This document shows positions 34,260 through 42,790 of a stretch of DNA of 64,000 bases, one piece after another; within the stretch, counting starts at the first letter, position 1, and each line of letters begins with the position of its first letter. Source of the DNA: Hymenobacter gelipurpurascens (lineage in GTDB: Bacteria > Bacteroidota > Bacteroidia > Cytophagales > Hymenobacteraceae). The DNA lies in the NCBI RefSeq assembly GCF_900187375.1, contig NZ_FYEW01000001.1, positions 2,108,001 through 2,172,000 on the forward strand. Reading direction: 5' to 3'. The notes under the pieces were generated by a model, which searched no databases, had not been told where the DNA came from, and saw only the letters and a program-made list of their open reading frames with translations. The position numbers and the translations under genes were made by a program.

Positions 34260-34281
34260 GTTGACTTTATAGTTCAGCAGG

Positions 34282-35430
34282 ATGGCACACTTTCTCATCA
34301 TTGGGGCAGGTATCGGGGGCTTGGCTACGGCACATGCCCTGATAGGCCTAGGCCACTCCGTGCGCATAGCGGAAGCCGCGCCGGAACTGCGCGAAGTAGG
34401 CGCCGGGGTTGTGCTGGGCGCGAATGCCATGCGCGCTTTAGCGCAGCTAGGCCTCCACGATATCGTGCGGCCGCACGGAACGGCCGTAACCCAGCTGAAT
34501 CTACTCGACCAAAACGGCCGCGTGCTGCAGGCTGCCGATACCTCCGTCTTCACCCAAAAGCTGGGGTTCGATAATGTAGGCCTGCATCGGGCGTCGCTCC
34601 AGCGGGCGTTACTGCAGGGTTTGCCAACTGGCACTGTGCTGCTGGGCAAGCCGTTTGAGCGCTTCGAGGAAACAGCTAGTGGCCTAGAAGCCCATTTTGC
34701 GGATGGCACTACGGCCACCGCCGACTTCCTGATCGGGGCCGATGGCCTACGCTCCCGGGTGCGGCGCCAAGTGCTTCCCGAGGCCACGCCGCGCTATGCC
34801 GGCTACACTTGTTGGCGGGCGGTAGTAGATGCATCTGGGCTAGGCCTGCCGGTGGGCGAGTCGGGTGAGGTGTGGGGTGAGCGGGGTCGGCGCTTTGGCT
34901 ATGTGCCGGTGGGTGGCGGCCGGGTGTATTGGTTTGCCTGCCTGAACAGCCCCAAGCCGATGAACCCCACGTTTCGGGCGTTTCGGGTGGCGGAGCTCCA
35001 GCGCGAGTTTGCGGCATTTGCGGCGCCAGTGCCCGCCCTTCTTAGCCTTACCCGCGACGACCAGCTTCTCTGGAATGACATTCTGGATCTTAAGCCCCTT
35101 CGTCACCTGGCCTACGGACGGGTGTTGTTGCTCGGTGATGCTGGCCACGCCACTACCCCCAATATGGGCCAAGGCGCCGGCATGGCCATTGAGGATGCGG
35201 CAGAGCTAGCCAACTGCCTAACCCAAACCTCAGATATCAGGGTAGCCTTTCAGCACTTTGAGCGGCGCCGCCTGCCCCGCACCACGCGCATTGTGCGCAC
35301 CTCCTGGCAGCTCGGCCGCTTAGGCCAGTTGGAAAGCCCTTTGCTGACTGGCCTACGCAACACGATTATGCGGCTACTGCCTGCTGCTTTAAGCCAAAGC
35401 CAGATGGCCTGGCTGTATGAAGCACCGTAG
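34282..35430 (+). CDS. FAD-dependent aromatic-type monooxygenase (PHBH fold)
   Basis: A 382-residue flavoprotein monooxygenase. The FAD-binding GxGxxG is IIGAGIGGLATAHAL at the N-terminus, the mid DG motif is DFLIGADGLRSRVR, and the C-terminal GD motif is LLGDAGHATTPNMGQGAGMAIEDA. These three define the salicylate/4-hydroxybenzoate hydroxylase and zeaxanthin-epoxidase group. It has no signal peptide. Substrate could be an aromatic compound or a small metabolite; the neighbours give no hint. It ends at a long hairpin shared with the converging gene. Confidence 0.9.
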   Translation: MAHFLIIGAGIGGLATAHALIGLGHSVRIAEAAPELREVGAGVVLGANAMRALAQLGLHDIVRPHGTAVTQLNLLDQNGRVLQAADTSVFTQKLGFDNVGLHRASLQRALLQGLPTGTVLLGKPFERFEETASGLEAHFADGTTATADFLIGADGLRSRVRRQVLPEATPRYAGYTCWRAVVDASGLGLPVGESGEVWGERGRRFGYVPVGGGRVYWFACLNSPKPMNPTFRAFRVAELQREFAAFAAPVPALLSLTRDDQLLWNDILDLKPLRHLAYGRVLLLGDAGHATTPNMGQGAGMAIEDAAELANCLTQTSDIRVAFQHFERRRLPRTTRIVRTSWQLGRLGQLESPLLTGLRNTIMRLLPAALSQSQMAWLYEAP

Positions 35431-35485
35431 GCCACATCTTCTGGCTATCAATACTAAATCCTTGACTGTAAGACAGTCTGAGTTT

Positions 35486-35552
35486 CGTATTCCATTCAAT
35501 AAAAAGCCCTCCTGCTACTGTAGCAAAAGGGCTTTTTATTGAATGGAATACG
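35486..35552. terminator. Very long bidirectional terminator hairpin
   Basis: Perfect 25-bp arms at 35486-35510 and 35528-35552, with an inner TGCTAC/GTAGCA stem. The core AAAAAGCCCT/AGGGCTTTTT is a two-way terminator between converging genes. Confidence 0.88.
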
Positions 35553-35569
35553 TGATGAGGAGAAGCGTG

Positions 35570-36736
35570 CTACGTAGCCAGTTCTTTTTCAGGCTGTGCG
35601 CTTTTAGATTCTTCCAGCTCTTCTTCCGTTTCTTCCTCGAAGCCTTCCCGTATTTTCTCGTTGGCTTCCTGATGATCTTCTATATCAGCTTGCTCCTGGT
35701 TTTGCTGCTGCTCTTCCTTATCGTGGGGCTCATAGCTGAGCTTGATATAGATAGGGAAATGGTCGGAACCCACATAGGGCAGGCGCTGCATATCATCCAC
35801 CTTAAAATCGGCCGACACAAATACGTGGTCGAGGGGCCAGCGCAGCAAGGAGTAATCGGCGTGGAAAGTAGGCAACAACCCCCTGCCAACGCGCGGGTCC
35901 ATGAGGCCACTGATGCGCCGAAACAGCTCGGAGGTGTGCGACCAGGCCACATCGTTCATATCGCCGAACACAATGGTGGGTTCCTCGCTCAGGTCTATTT
36001 CCTTGCCTACCAACAATAGCTCCGCGTCGCGCTTTGTACTGGTTTTGGACTCGGCGGGTGCCGGCGGCTTGGGGTGCAGGCCAAACAAACGAACCCAGGT
36101 TTTGCCATCGGGTAGCTGCACATGCGAGTGCAATGAGGGCACATCATCATCCAGCAGATACTTGATCTGGCAATTCCGGAGCGGCAACCGCGAGAAAAAC
36201 AGCAGGCCGTAGGTATTGTCCAAGGGCTCATGGCAAATATGCGGGTGCGTTTTCTCCAGAGGCTTCAACTGCTCGTACCACCACTGGTCGGTTTCTACCG
36301 CCATAATGATATCGGGGTCTATTTCCTGAAGCACCGCCAAGGCTTGGGCGCCCTGTTTGTTGTATTGCAGTACGTTCATCACGGCTAGGCTCAGGTGCCG
36401 CTTACCGTCTTTCAGGGTGCTGTCGAATACCTGTTTGCCCATGAAAGGTGTGTAGGGCATAATCCGGAAAGTCTGGTAGGCCACCGCAATGGCCAGCAGC
36501 AGCAGCAGTCCTTTGCCCCAGTAGCCATCCAGGCTGTACCAGCCCAGCGCTAAGCCTGCCACAATACACAGCAACTGTACCCCCACTATCTGCAGGCGGG
36601 GAAAATCAAAGATGCGAATCCACCAGGCCGTTTCGCGCAGCAGCGGCAACAGGGTAGCAATAATGGATGCAACAGCCAACAGCAGGGTTATGCAGTGGGC
36701 TATCAGCAGCCAGATAGGAGCGTCAAGATCGGGCAC
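35570..36736 (-). CDS. Membrane endonuclease/exonuclease/phosphatase-family protein
   Basis: A 388-residue protein. Three N-terminal helices (WLLIAHCITLLLAVASIIATLL; VGVQLLCIVAGLALGWY; GLLLLLAIAVAYQTF) anchor an EEP catalytic domain. Motifs include the start VMNVLQYNKQ, the metal Glu in MAVETDQWW, IVFGDMNDVAWS and the C-terminal GSDHFPIYIKLS with the catalytic Asp-His pair. A Glu/Gln-rich acidic tail of about 40 residues ends the protein. EEP enzymes hydrolyse phosphodiesters in nucleic acids or lipids; a membrane form suggests a lipid or extracytoplasmic substrate. This family is common in Bacteroidetes but uncharacterised. Confidence 0.87.
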   Translation of the reverse strand: MPDLDAPIWLLIAHCITLLLAVASIIATLLPLLRETAWWIRIFDFPRLQIVGVQLLCIVAGLALGWYSLDGYWGKGLLLLLAIAVAYQTFRIMPYTPFMGKQVFDSTLKDGKRHLSLAVMNVLQYNKQGAQALAVLQEIDPDIIMAVETDQWWYEQLKPLEKTHPHICHEPLDNTYGLLFFSRLPLRNCQIKYLLDDDVPSLHSHVQLPDGKTWVRLFGLHPKPPAPAESKTSTKRDAELLLVGKEIDLSEEPTIVFGDMNDVAWSHTSELFRRISGLMDPRVGRGLLPTFHADYSLLRWPLDHVFVSADFKVDDMQRLPYVGSDHFPIYIKLSYEPHDKEEQQQNQEQADIEDHQEANEKIREGFEEETEEELEESKSAQPEKELAT

Positions 36737-36845
36737 AGGTGGGAATGAGGAGGAGTAAGTAGAAATGCGCCTGAGAAGGAACGGTAGATCCGAAAGGGTT
36801 AGTCAGTGTAGGCAGTGCCTGGGGCCTGAAAAGATTCTAGGCGAC

Positions 36846-37403
36846 TCAATCGTCGCTGAAGCCGCCTTTGCGCAGCTCATCAATAGTACGCATTACTCTA
36901 TCTTTTAGGGAGTTGCGATACTTTTCAAGCACATCGGCCAGACGAGCATTGTTGAGGGCCAGCATCTGGGTAGCCAGCACTGCCCCGTTGGCAGCTCCGT
37001 CCAGCGCTACCGTGGCCACGGGCACGCCCGCCGGCATTTGCAGCATAGACAGGATAGAGTCTAATCCGCTAATGGAGGTAGCCGAGTTGATGGGCACCCC
37101 AATGACAGGCAAGGTAGTGAAAGCGGCTACCATTCCGGGCAGGTGGGCTGCTCCGCCACCGCCCGCAATAATTACGCGGAGGCCGCGCTTACGAGCAGTT
37201 TCGGCGTATTCTACCAACCGGTAGGGCGTGCGGTGGGCCGATACCAACGTGATTTCGTAGGCCACTCCAAACTGCCGCAGAAGCTCGGCCGCCGCCGACA
37301 TAATCTTCAAATCAGACTGGGAACCCATGATAATACCCACTAGTGGCGTGTCGGTGGGGGAACCGACATCGGCGGGGGAAGAAGCAGGAAGCGTGGTACT
37401 CAT
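36846..37403 (-). CDS. purE: N5-carboxyaminoimidazole ribonucleotide mutase
   Basis: From the ATG at 37403 the product has 185 residues; a longer in-frame form to 37487 would run into the promoter region. PurE motifs are complete: VGIIMGSQSDLKIM (substrate phosphate loop), the catalytic SAHRTPYRLVEYA, and VIIAGGGGAAHLPGMVAA with PVIGVPI. It converts N5-CAIR to CAIR in purine synthesis, in the cytoplasm. The first ~20 residues are a variable Ser/Thr/Pro tail. purK is not adjacent. It is divergent from marC with promoter boxes close together. Confidence 0.96.
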   Translation of the reverse strand: MSTTLPASSPADVGSPTDTPLVGIIMGSQSDLKIMSAAAELLRQFGVAYEITLVSAHRTPYRLVEYAETARKRGLRVIIAGGGGAAHLPGMVAAFTTLPVIGVPINSATSISGLDSILSMLQMPAGVPVATVALDGAANGAVLATQMLALNNARLADVLEKYRNSLKDRVMRTIDELRKGGFSDD

Positions 37404-37480
37404 AGGGAGGAAGAGAGCAAAACAGGACAAAACCGGCTGGGGTCTGCTTTTACGCACGCTCCCGACCGAGGTTCTTATTC

Positions 37481-37488
37481 CAAACATA
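37481..37488 (-). promoter_or_regulatory. -7 box TATGTTTG for purE
   Basis: Exact TAnnTTTG match on the minus strand, 78 bases before the purE ATG; a possible -33 TTTG lies 24 bases further, longer than ideal. Confidence 0.4.
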
Positions 37489-37500
37489 GCATTTTTCCTG

Positions 37501-37530
37501 TTTGCTGATTCTCAAAGGCTCGTACCTTTG
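37501..37530 (+). promoter_or_regulatory. marC promoter (-33 TTTG and -7 TACCTTTG)
   Basis: TTTG at 37501-37504 and TACCTTTG at 37523-37530, 18 bases apart, followed by the ATG at 37558. This is a consensus Bacteroidetes promoter. Confidence 0.65.
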
Positions 37531-37557
37531 GCTTGGCCCCTAGCGGCCTGCCTGCTT

Positions 37558-38184
37558 ATGGAGATACTGCTTGCCACCTTCACCACCCTGTTCTCGGTCG
37601 TGAACCCGTTTGGAGCTATGCCCGTGTTCCTCACCCTCACCGAGGACGACACGCCTGCCGCCCGCGCCAATACTGGCCTACGGGCCTGCCTGTATATGAT
37701 TGGGGTGCTCACGGTGTCGTTTTTCGCCGGGCAGTACGTGCTCAATTTCTTCGGTATTAACATTCATCACCTGCGCATTGCGGGCGGCATTCTGCTCATG
37801 CGCTCGGCTTTCGATTTGCTGACGCCGGGCGGCAACCGCAGCAAAGTTTCGGAGGCCACGCTGGAGGAGAGTATGCACAAGGATGATATTTCCTTCACAC
37901 CGCTGGCCATGCCGATGCTCTCCGGCCCCGGCTCCATGGCCGTGTGCATCGGCCTGTTTACGGGCAAGCTCTCGGTGCTCGATATGGGCCTGATTGTGCT
38001 AGGCTTTGTGCTAGTGGCGCTGGCGGCCTACATCATCCTGATGTCGTCGTTGCGCCTCACGCGCTTCCTGGGCCGGCCAGGCATGGCAGCACTGGCCCGC
38101 ATCATGGGTTTCCTGACGCTGGCTATTGGAGTTAATTTCCTGGCTACGGCTATCGTAGCTCTGTTTCCGGGGTTGAGCCGGTAG
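37558..38184 (+). CDS. MarC-family integral membrane protein
   Basis: From ATG 37558 the product has 208 residues and six hydrophobic helices. The family signature FTTLFSVVNPFGAMPVFLTLTED at the N-terminus and FTPLAMPMLSGPGSMAVCIGL in the middle (duplicated NP/GPG re-entrant motifs) mark MarC/UPF0056. The frame is open upstream to 37327, but that part is antisense to purE and before the promoter. MarC proteins are conserved, yet no transport substrate is established; an older link to multiple antibiotic resistance was not upheld. Confidence 0.92.
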   Translation: MEILLATFTTLFSVVNPFGAMPVFLTLTEDDTPAARANTGLRACLYMIGVLTVSFFAGQYVLNFFGINIHHLRIAGGILLMRSAFDLLTPGGNRSKVSEATLEESMHKDDISFTPLAMPMLSGPGSMAVCIGLFTGKLSVLDMGLIVLGFVLVALAAYIILMSSLRLTRFLGRPGMAALARIMGFLTLAIGVNFLATAIVALFPGLSR

Positions 38185-38321
38185 GCAGTGGGCAGAACCT
38201 GAGCGCTGTATACCACCTATCCGACATGCCTTGACTTGGGTAGAGCCTGCAGCCAGCCGTAGCTGGGCACACAAGTCAGGCAACTCGCTTATCCGGCTTA
38301 TGGAAGCGTTTGCTTAGCGTG

Positions 38322-38798
38322 TTAATGAGCAAGTAAGCCTGTGAAGGGCAAGGCGTACACGAGTGCCAGCACCCAGACGGCGACAAGCGCATAGCCTACT
38401 CTTACCCTGCCTATTTCCGCATCGTACTGGGACAGGTGTTCTTCGGTGAGGTGCCGTTTAAAATAGCTTATCTGCAAGCAGGCATAAGTACCCAGTAGAA
38501 GCATAGATAGCAGCAGAAAAGTAATCTGACCCTGTATAAACCTCACATCCAGAAGCTTTTCAATACCCAGCAACATATCGAAACCCGCCAGAGCATATAC
38601 TACCACCAATCCCACTTTTGCTGCATCCAGGCGCCCGGAGGAATAAACCTGTCGCTTTGCAACCAGACTATAAAGGCAGTGAAAGAGGAAGTTGGTAACT
38701 TGAAGCATAGTAAACAGGTACCTGCGCGACGTCTCATAATGAGCCGGAGCAAAAGTAACTTTCCTGTGCGAGAAGGCCTGCTTGAGGATGAGCAGCAA
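38322..38798 (-). CDS. Hypothetical four-helix membrane protein
   Basis: Up to 158 residues from the ATG at 38798; a second ATG at 38708 gives 128 residues (MLQVTNFLFHCLY...) and keeps all membrane segments, so it may be the true start. Hydrophobic stretches are VGLVVVYALAGFDMLLGI, ITFLLLSMLLLGTYACLQI and YALVAVWVLALVYALPF, plus a weaker first one. A polar loop RHLTEEHLSQYDAEIGRVRV lies between helices. I do not recognise the family. It is divergent from hemE. Confidence 0.65.
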   Translation of the reverse strand: MLLILKQAFSHRKVTFAPAHYETSRRYLFTMLQVTNFLFHCLYSLVAKRQVYSSGRLDAAKVGLVVVYALAGFDMLLGIEKLLDVRFIQGQITFLLLSMLLLGTYACLQISYFKRHLTEEHLSQYDAEIGRVRVGYALVAVWVLALVYALPFTGLLAH

Positions 38799-38887
38799 CA
38801 GAAACTGTTGCAGGATGTCCGTTCGCTGCTGAAAGAGCTGTAATCGAATTGAACGCGGAAGCCATACGGCAACTGCCCGCCAAGCCT

Positions 38888-38895
38888 TACCTTTG
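38888..38895 (+). promoter_or_regulatory. -7 box TACCTTTG for hemE
   Basis: An exact TAnnTTTG match 56 bases upstream of the hemE GTG; no -33 box was found at the right distance. Confidence 0.4.
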
Positions 38896-38951
38896 CGCCC
38901 CGGCTGCTGGCCCTGGCCTCTGCGGAATCCGTGACATAATTAGTTAATTCT

Positions 38952-39983
38952 GTGCTTAAGAACGACCTCCTCCTCCGTGCCGCCCGTGGCGAAGAAACTG
39001 AGCGCACCCCCGTATGGCTTATGCGCCAGGCCGGCCGCATCCTACCCGAATACCGTGCTTTGCGCGCGCGCCTGAGCGGTTTTAAAGAGCTGGTAGAAAC
39101 CCCCGATCTGGCCGCTGAAGTAACCATCCAGCCCGTTGACGCGCTGGACGTGGATGCCGCCATTATCTTCTCTGATATTCTGGTGGTGCCCGAAGCCATG
39201 GGCCTCACCTACGAAATGGTAGAAGCCCGCGGTCCACTCTTCCCCGAAACTATCAAAAACGCGCAGGACGTGGCCCGCATGCGCGTGGCCGACCCCGAGG
39301 AACATCTAGGGTATGTGCTGGAAGCCATCCGGGTAACCAAGCGTGCCCTTAACGGCCGGGTGCCCCTCATCGGCTTTGCCGGCGCGCCCTGGACTATTCT
39401 GGCTTACATGGTGGAAGGCCACGGGTCCAAAACCTTCAGTAAGGCACGCCGCATGCTCTACCAGGAGCCCGAGCTGGCGCACCAGCTCCTGCGCAAAATT
39501 ACGGATACCACCATTGCCTACCTGCAGGCGCAAGTGAAGGCCGGCGCCAACATTGTGCAGGTTTTCGACTCGTGGGCTGGCATTCTGCCTCCCGCGCACT
39601 ACAAGGAATTCAGCACCCGCTACATTGCCGAAATCTGCCAGGCCATTCCGGATGTGCCCGTCACGGTATTCGCAAAAGGCGCCTTCTGGGCTATGGAGGA
39701 TTTCGCGCAGCTCCCCTGCCGCACCATCGGCCTCGACTGGAACCAGGACCCGCGCACCGTACGCCCCCTCATAGGCGACAAAACACTACAGGGCAACCTC
39801 GACCCGTGTGCTTTGTATGGCACGCCTGCTCAGGTACGGGCCGCCACTATTGCCATGCTGGAGCAGTTCGGCTCACACCGCCATATTGCTAACCTAGGCC
39901 ACGGCGTGTACCCCGACACCAATCCGGACAACGTGAAGGTTTTCATCGAAACCGTAAAGAGCTGGCAAGGAAAGTCTCTTTAG
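38952..39983 (+). CDS. hemE: Uroporphyrinogen decarboxylase
   Basis: A 343-residue enzyme starting with GTG, giving [14 protein letters not shown], the usual start in Bacteroidetes. Signatures are [15 protein letters not shown] (the Arg-rich substrate loop), the catalytic Asp region [33 protein letters not shown], and the C-terminal [15 protein letters not shown]. It removes four carboxyl groups from uroporphyrinogen III to make coproporphyrinogen III in haem synthesis. Length is normal. It is a single unit ending in a 22-bp terminator hairpin; no other hem gene is near. Confidence 0.96.
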   Translation: MLKNDLLLRAARGEETERTPVWLMRQAGRILPEYRALRARLSGFKELVETPDLAAEVTIQPVDALDVDAAIIFSDILVVPEAMGLTYEMVEARGPLFPETIKNAQDVARMRVADPEEHLGYVLEAIRVTKRALNGRVPLIGFAGAPWTILAYMVEGHGSKTFSKARRMLYQEPELAHQLLRKITDTTIAYLQAQVKAGANIVQVFDSWAGILPPAHYKEFSTRYIAEICQAIPDVPVTVFAKGAFWAMEDFAQLPCRTIGLDWNQDPRTVRPLIGDKTLQGNLDPCALYGTPAQVRAATIAMLEQFGSHRHIANLGHGVYPDTNPDNVKVFIETVKSWQGKSL

Positions 39984-40003
39984 TCTATTCAAGCAGTATT
40001 GTA

Positions 40004-40055
40004 GAAGTAACAAAGCCCACCCACGTGCAAGCGCGTGGGTGGGCTTTGTTACTTC
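40004..40055 (+). terminator. Long terminator hairpin of hemE
   Basis: Perfect 22-bp arms 40004-40025 and 40034-40055 around an 8-base loop. The following 250 bases up to the next gene are AT-rich and contain nothing I can name. Confidence 0.82.
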
Positions 40056-40307
40056 TTGTATTACAGTTGGTATCGTTAAACCTAGTCACACAGTAAGTAT
40101 ATACAGCTGTGCTTTCTGACAACCAGCTTAGCACCAAGATACTGGTATTTGGCACACACCCCTACCTCGATCTACGTTAGCCAGTTATATAGCAACAGGT
40201 TAGTACCTGCACTAAGCTGATAATATGCGTTCCTGCCAATACCCGACTGGCAACGTGGCTTGGCATTAACTCGGCGCGCATAACACCTGTACATCAGCCA
40301 GTTGCGA

Positions 40308-41324
40308 CTATAGCACCTGCTTTTCCAGGGCTTCTTCCAGCAGCAGCTGTTTTTCTATTGGTACTACACCTACTTGCTCACAGACCAAGCCCCCACCCAG
40401 GTTAGCCAGTGCTGCCGTAACAGGCGCTGGCAGGCCTAGCGCCACGCATAGGGCAGCAATACTGATTACCGTATCGCCCGCCCCGGAAACATCGGAAATG
40501 CTGCGTAGGTGAGCCGGTATGTAAGTGCGCGTCAGCTCGCCGTTTTCCACGAACACGCCCCGCTCCGATAGCGTGACGAGCACTATTTCCGGCTTGAGCA
40601 CCTCACGCAGCTGCGCTACGGCTGCTTCAAAATCCGGACGATCTGCTTCCGTATCGCCGAATTCTACTTTGAGGCCTTCCCGCAACTCTTTCAGGTTAGG
40701 CTTAAACAGCGTGCAGTGCTCGTAGGCCAGGAAATTTTTCTTCTTGGGGTCAACGACGGTGGGGATGCCGTGCTGACGGGCCAGTTGAATGAACTGCTTG
40801 ATGCTGGCGGCGTTTAGCACGCCTTTGTCGTAGTCCTCAAAAATCACCACATCAGCCCGATCAAGCAATTGCTCAAAGCTTGTCGCTAGGTTCGTGCTTT
40901 CCTCCTGGTTCAGATCCGTCTCTACTTCGGAGTCGATGCGAAGCAGCTGCTGCCCATGTGCCAGAATGCGCTGCTTAACAGTGGTAGGCCTATGCGAGCT
41001 GCGCACAATGCCATCGGCCGATAACCCCGAGGTCCGGAGCAAGCCAAGCAGTTGGTCGCCTCCCTGGTCGTCGCCGATTACAGCGCAGAGCAGCGGCGTA
41101 GCGCCCAGGGCCTGCACGTTCAGGGCTACGTTGGCGGCGCCACCCAGGCGCTGCTCGGTGCGGCTCACGTTCACGACCGGTACGGGAGCCTCGGGTGAGA
41201 GGCGCGCGGCTTTGCCCCACACGTAGGCATCCATCATCACGTCGCCCACAATCAGGACGGTAAGCTGGTTGAAGGCGGCAAATAGCTCGGGCAGAGAAGC
41301 AGGCAATACGGCAGCGGGCATCAC
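40308..41324 (-). CDS. D-glycero-D-manno-heptose-7-phosphate kinase (HldE kinase domain, stand-alone)
   Basis: A 338-residue PfkB/ribokinase-fold kinase. Substrate and nucleotide motifs are VLIVGDVMMDAYVWG, RLGGAANVALNVQALG, VKQRILAHGQQLLRIDSE, and the catalytic anion hole ISDVSGAGDTVISIAALC. It matches the N-terminal half of HldE/RfaE; the C-terminal nucleotidyltransferase is absent, as in split RfaE1 proteins. It phosphorylates heptose-7-phosphate for ADP-heptose and LPS core synthesis. A second start three bases in (41321) is possible. No other LPS gene is adjacent. Confidence 0.9.
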   Translation of the reverse strand: MMPAAVLPASLPELFAAFNQLTVLIVGDVMMDAYVWGKAARLSPEAPVPVVNVSRTEQRLGGAANVALNVQALGATPLLCAVIGDDQGGDQLLGLLRTSGLSADGIVRSSHRPTTVKQRILAHGQQLLRIDSEVETDLNQEESTNLATSFEQLLDRADVVIFEDYDKGVLNAASIKQFIQLARQHGIPTVVDPKKKNFLAYEHCTLFKPNLKELREGLKVEFGDTEADRPDFEAAVAQLREVLKPEIVLVTLSERGVFVENGELTRTYIPAHLRSISDVSGAGDTVISIAALCVALGLPAPVTAALANLGGGLVCEQVGVVPIEKQLLLEEALEKQVL

Positions 41325-41347
41325 GAAGGATTCTGGTAAGGAAGCCG

Positions 41348-41355
41348 CAAAGGTA
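41348..41355 (-). promoter_or_regulatory. -7 box TACCTTTG for the heptose kinase gene
   Basis: An exact TAnnTTTG match on the minus strand, 24 bases upstream of the ATG. Confidence 0.5.
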
Positions 41356-41478
41356 GGTAACGCTTACTTTTAGTCAGCGAAACAGGTGCAATGAGAGCTG
41401 GGCCTTCCTTCAGTGGCCTAGCACCAAGCAGGTACCGAGCAAGGTGTACCCACAGAGCATAAACCACAGAAAGCCGCG

Positions 41479-42705
41479 CTAGGCCAGTTTCGCCAGACAA
41501 TTCTTGATGCGGATAAAGGCCTCGCGCAGCTTTTCATCGGCAGCGGCGGTACTGAACCGAATGCAGTTAGGCGCCCCGAAAGCCCCCCCATCTACGGCGG
41601 CCACGTGCCCATCATTGAGCATAAAAAGGGCCAGATCAGAAGCGCTGTTGATGGTTTTTCCGTCGGGGGTTTGCTTGCCAAAGTACCCGGTTACATCGGG
41701 GAAAATGTAGAAGGCCCCACTAGGCGTGGGCGTACGGAAGCCCGGAATATCCTTCACCAGCTCCAGTACCATGTCGCGGCGGCGGCGGTAGGCCTCTACC
41801 ATCTCATCGGCAGAGGTGCGGCCGCCTTGCAGTGCCGCCAGCCCGGCGCGCTGCGCAATGGAGCAGGTGCCGGAAGTAATCTGGCTCTGTATTTTTTCGC
41901 AGGCACTGGCAATTTCCTTGTTTGCGGCCAAGTACCCCAGGCGCCAGCCCGTCATGGCGTAGCCTTTCGAGAAGCCGTTTACCGTAATTACCCGGTCTTT
42001 CACCTCCTCAAACTGCGCCATGCTAACATGCTCGCCCACAAAGTTGATGTACTCATAAATCTCATCAGCCAGTACATACACCTGCGGATGGCGCTCCACT
42101 ACTTTTGCAATAGCGGCCAACTCCTCGCGCGAAAAAACAGAGCCGGTGGGGTTACAGGGAGATGAATACATGATAAGCTTCGTGCGGGGCGTAATGGCCG
42201 CTTCCAGCTCTTCTGCCGTCACTTTGAAGTCGTTCTCAAGTGAGCCCATCAACACCACCGAAGTGCCTTCCGCCAGCTTCACCATCTCCTCGTAGCTCAC
42301 CCAATAGGGCGCAAATACAATTACCTCATCGCCGGGGTTCACCAGGCTCAGCACGGTATTGGCCAGGGCCTGCTTGGCGCCGGTGCTCACCACAATATTC
42401 TCGGGCTTGTAGGCCAGGTGGTTGTCGCGCTGCAGCTTCTCGCAGATGGCCTGGCGCAAGTCCAGATAACCAGGAACGGGCGTGTAGAAGGTAAATCCCT
42501 CGTCCAGCGCCTTTTTGGCGGCATCCTTGATGTATTGCGGTGTCTGGAAATCTGGTTCCCCAAAGCTCAGGCTGATAACATCAACCCCTTGCGCGACGAG
42601 TTCCCGCGCCTTTTTGGCCATGGCAATCGTCTGCGACTCGTGCATGGCATTGATACGATCAGACAGCACGGAGGTCGTGGGGGCAAGGGCAGTAGCGTCA
42701 GACAT
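41479..42705 (-). CDS. aspC: Class I PLP-dependent aminotransferase (aspartate aminotransferase type)
   Basis: A 408-residue fold-type I aminotransferase from the ATG at 42705; one three codons earlier (42714) is also possible. It has VISLSFGEPDFQTPQYI, the Asn/Pro motif SSPCNPTGSVFS, an Asp-Tyr pair in VLADEIYEYINF, the PLP lysine in NGFSKGYAMTGWRLGYLA, and the carboxylate-binding Arg in FGAPNCIRFSTA. These fit the Ib subgroup of aspartate/prephenate aminotransferases. It makes aspartate or related amino acids in the cytoplasm. The TAG stop lies within a CTAGGCC motif. Confidence 0.93.
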   Translation of the reverse strand: MSDATALAPTTSVLSDRINAMHESQTIAMAKKARELVAQGVDVISLSFGEPDFQTPQYIKDAAKKALDEGFTFYTPVPGYLDLRQAICEKLQRDNHLAYKPENIVVSTGAKQALANTVLSLVNPGDEVIVFAPYWVSYEEMVKLAEGTSVVLMGSLENDFKVTAEELEAAITPRTKLIMYSSPCNPTGSVFSREELAAIAKVVERHPQVYVLADEIYEYINFVGEHVSMAQFEEVKDRVITVNGFSKGYAMTGWRLGYLAANKEIASACEKIQSQITSGTCSIAQRAGLAALQGGRTSADEMVEAYRRRRDMVLELVKDIPGFRTPTPSGAFYIFPDVTGYFGKQTPDGKTINSASDLALFMLNDGHVAAVDGGAFGAPNCIRFSTAAADEKLREAFIRIKNCLAKLA

Positions 42706-42736
42706 AAGCGGCACTTGGGGTGGTTAAGGGATGGGG

Positions 42737-42744
42737 CAAAAGTA
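42737..42744 (-). promoter_or_regulatory. -7 box TACTTTTG for the aminotransferase gene
   Basis: An exact TAnnTTTG match on the minus strand about 30 bases before the ATG at 42705. Confidence 0.45.
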
Positions 42745-42790
42745 GTGGAAGGTACGCATTCAGCCCCGACCACGAAAGGATGACGCGTCG

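Noticed and set aside
35543..36019. Plus-strand hydrophobic frame in the EEP gene region
   Set aside because: Antisense to the EEP gene's acidic tail and catalytic domain; Phe/Leu-rich only because Glu/Lys codons read as Phe/Leu in reverse.
38600..39208. Minus-strand frame of 202 codons antisense to the hemE start
   Set aside because: Overlaps hemE and the small membrane protein; Ser/Arg-rich, typical of a shadow frame.
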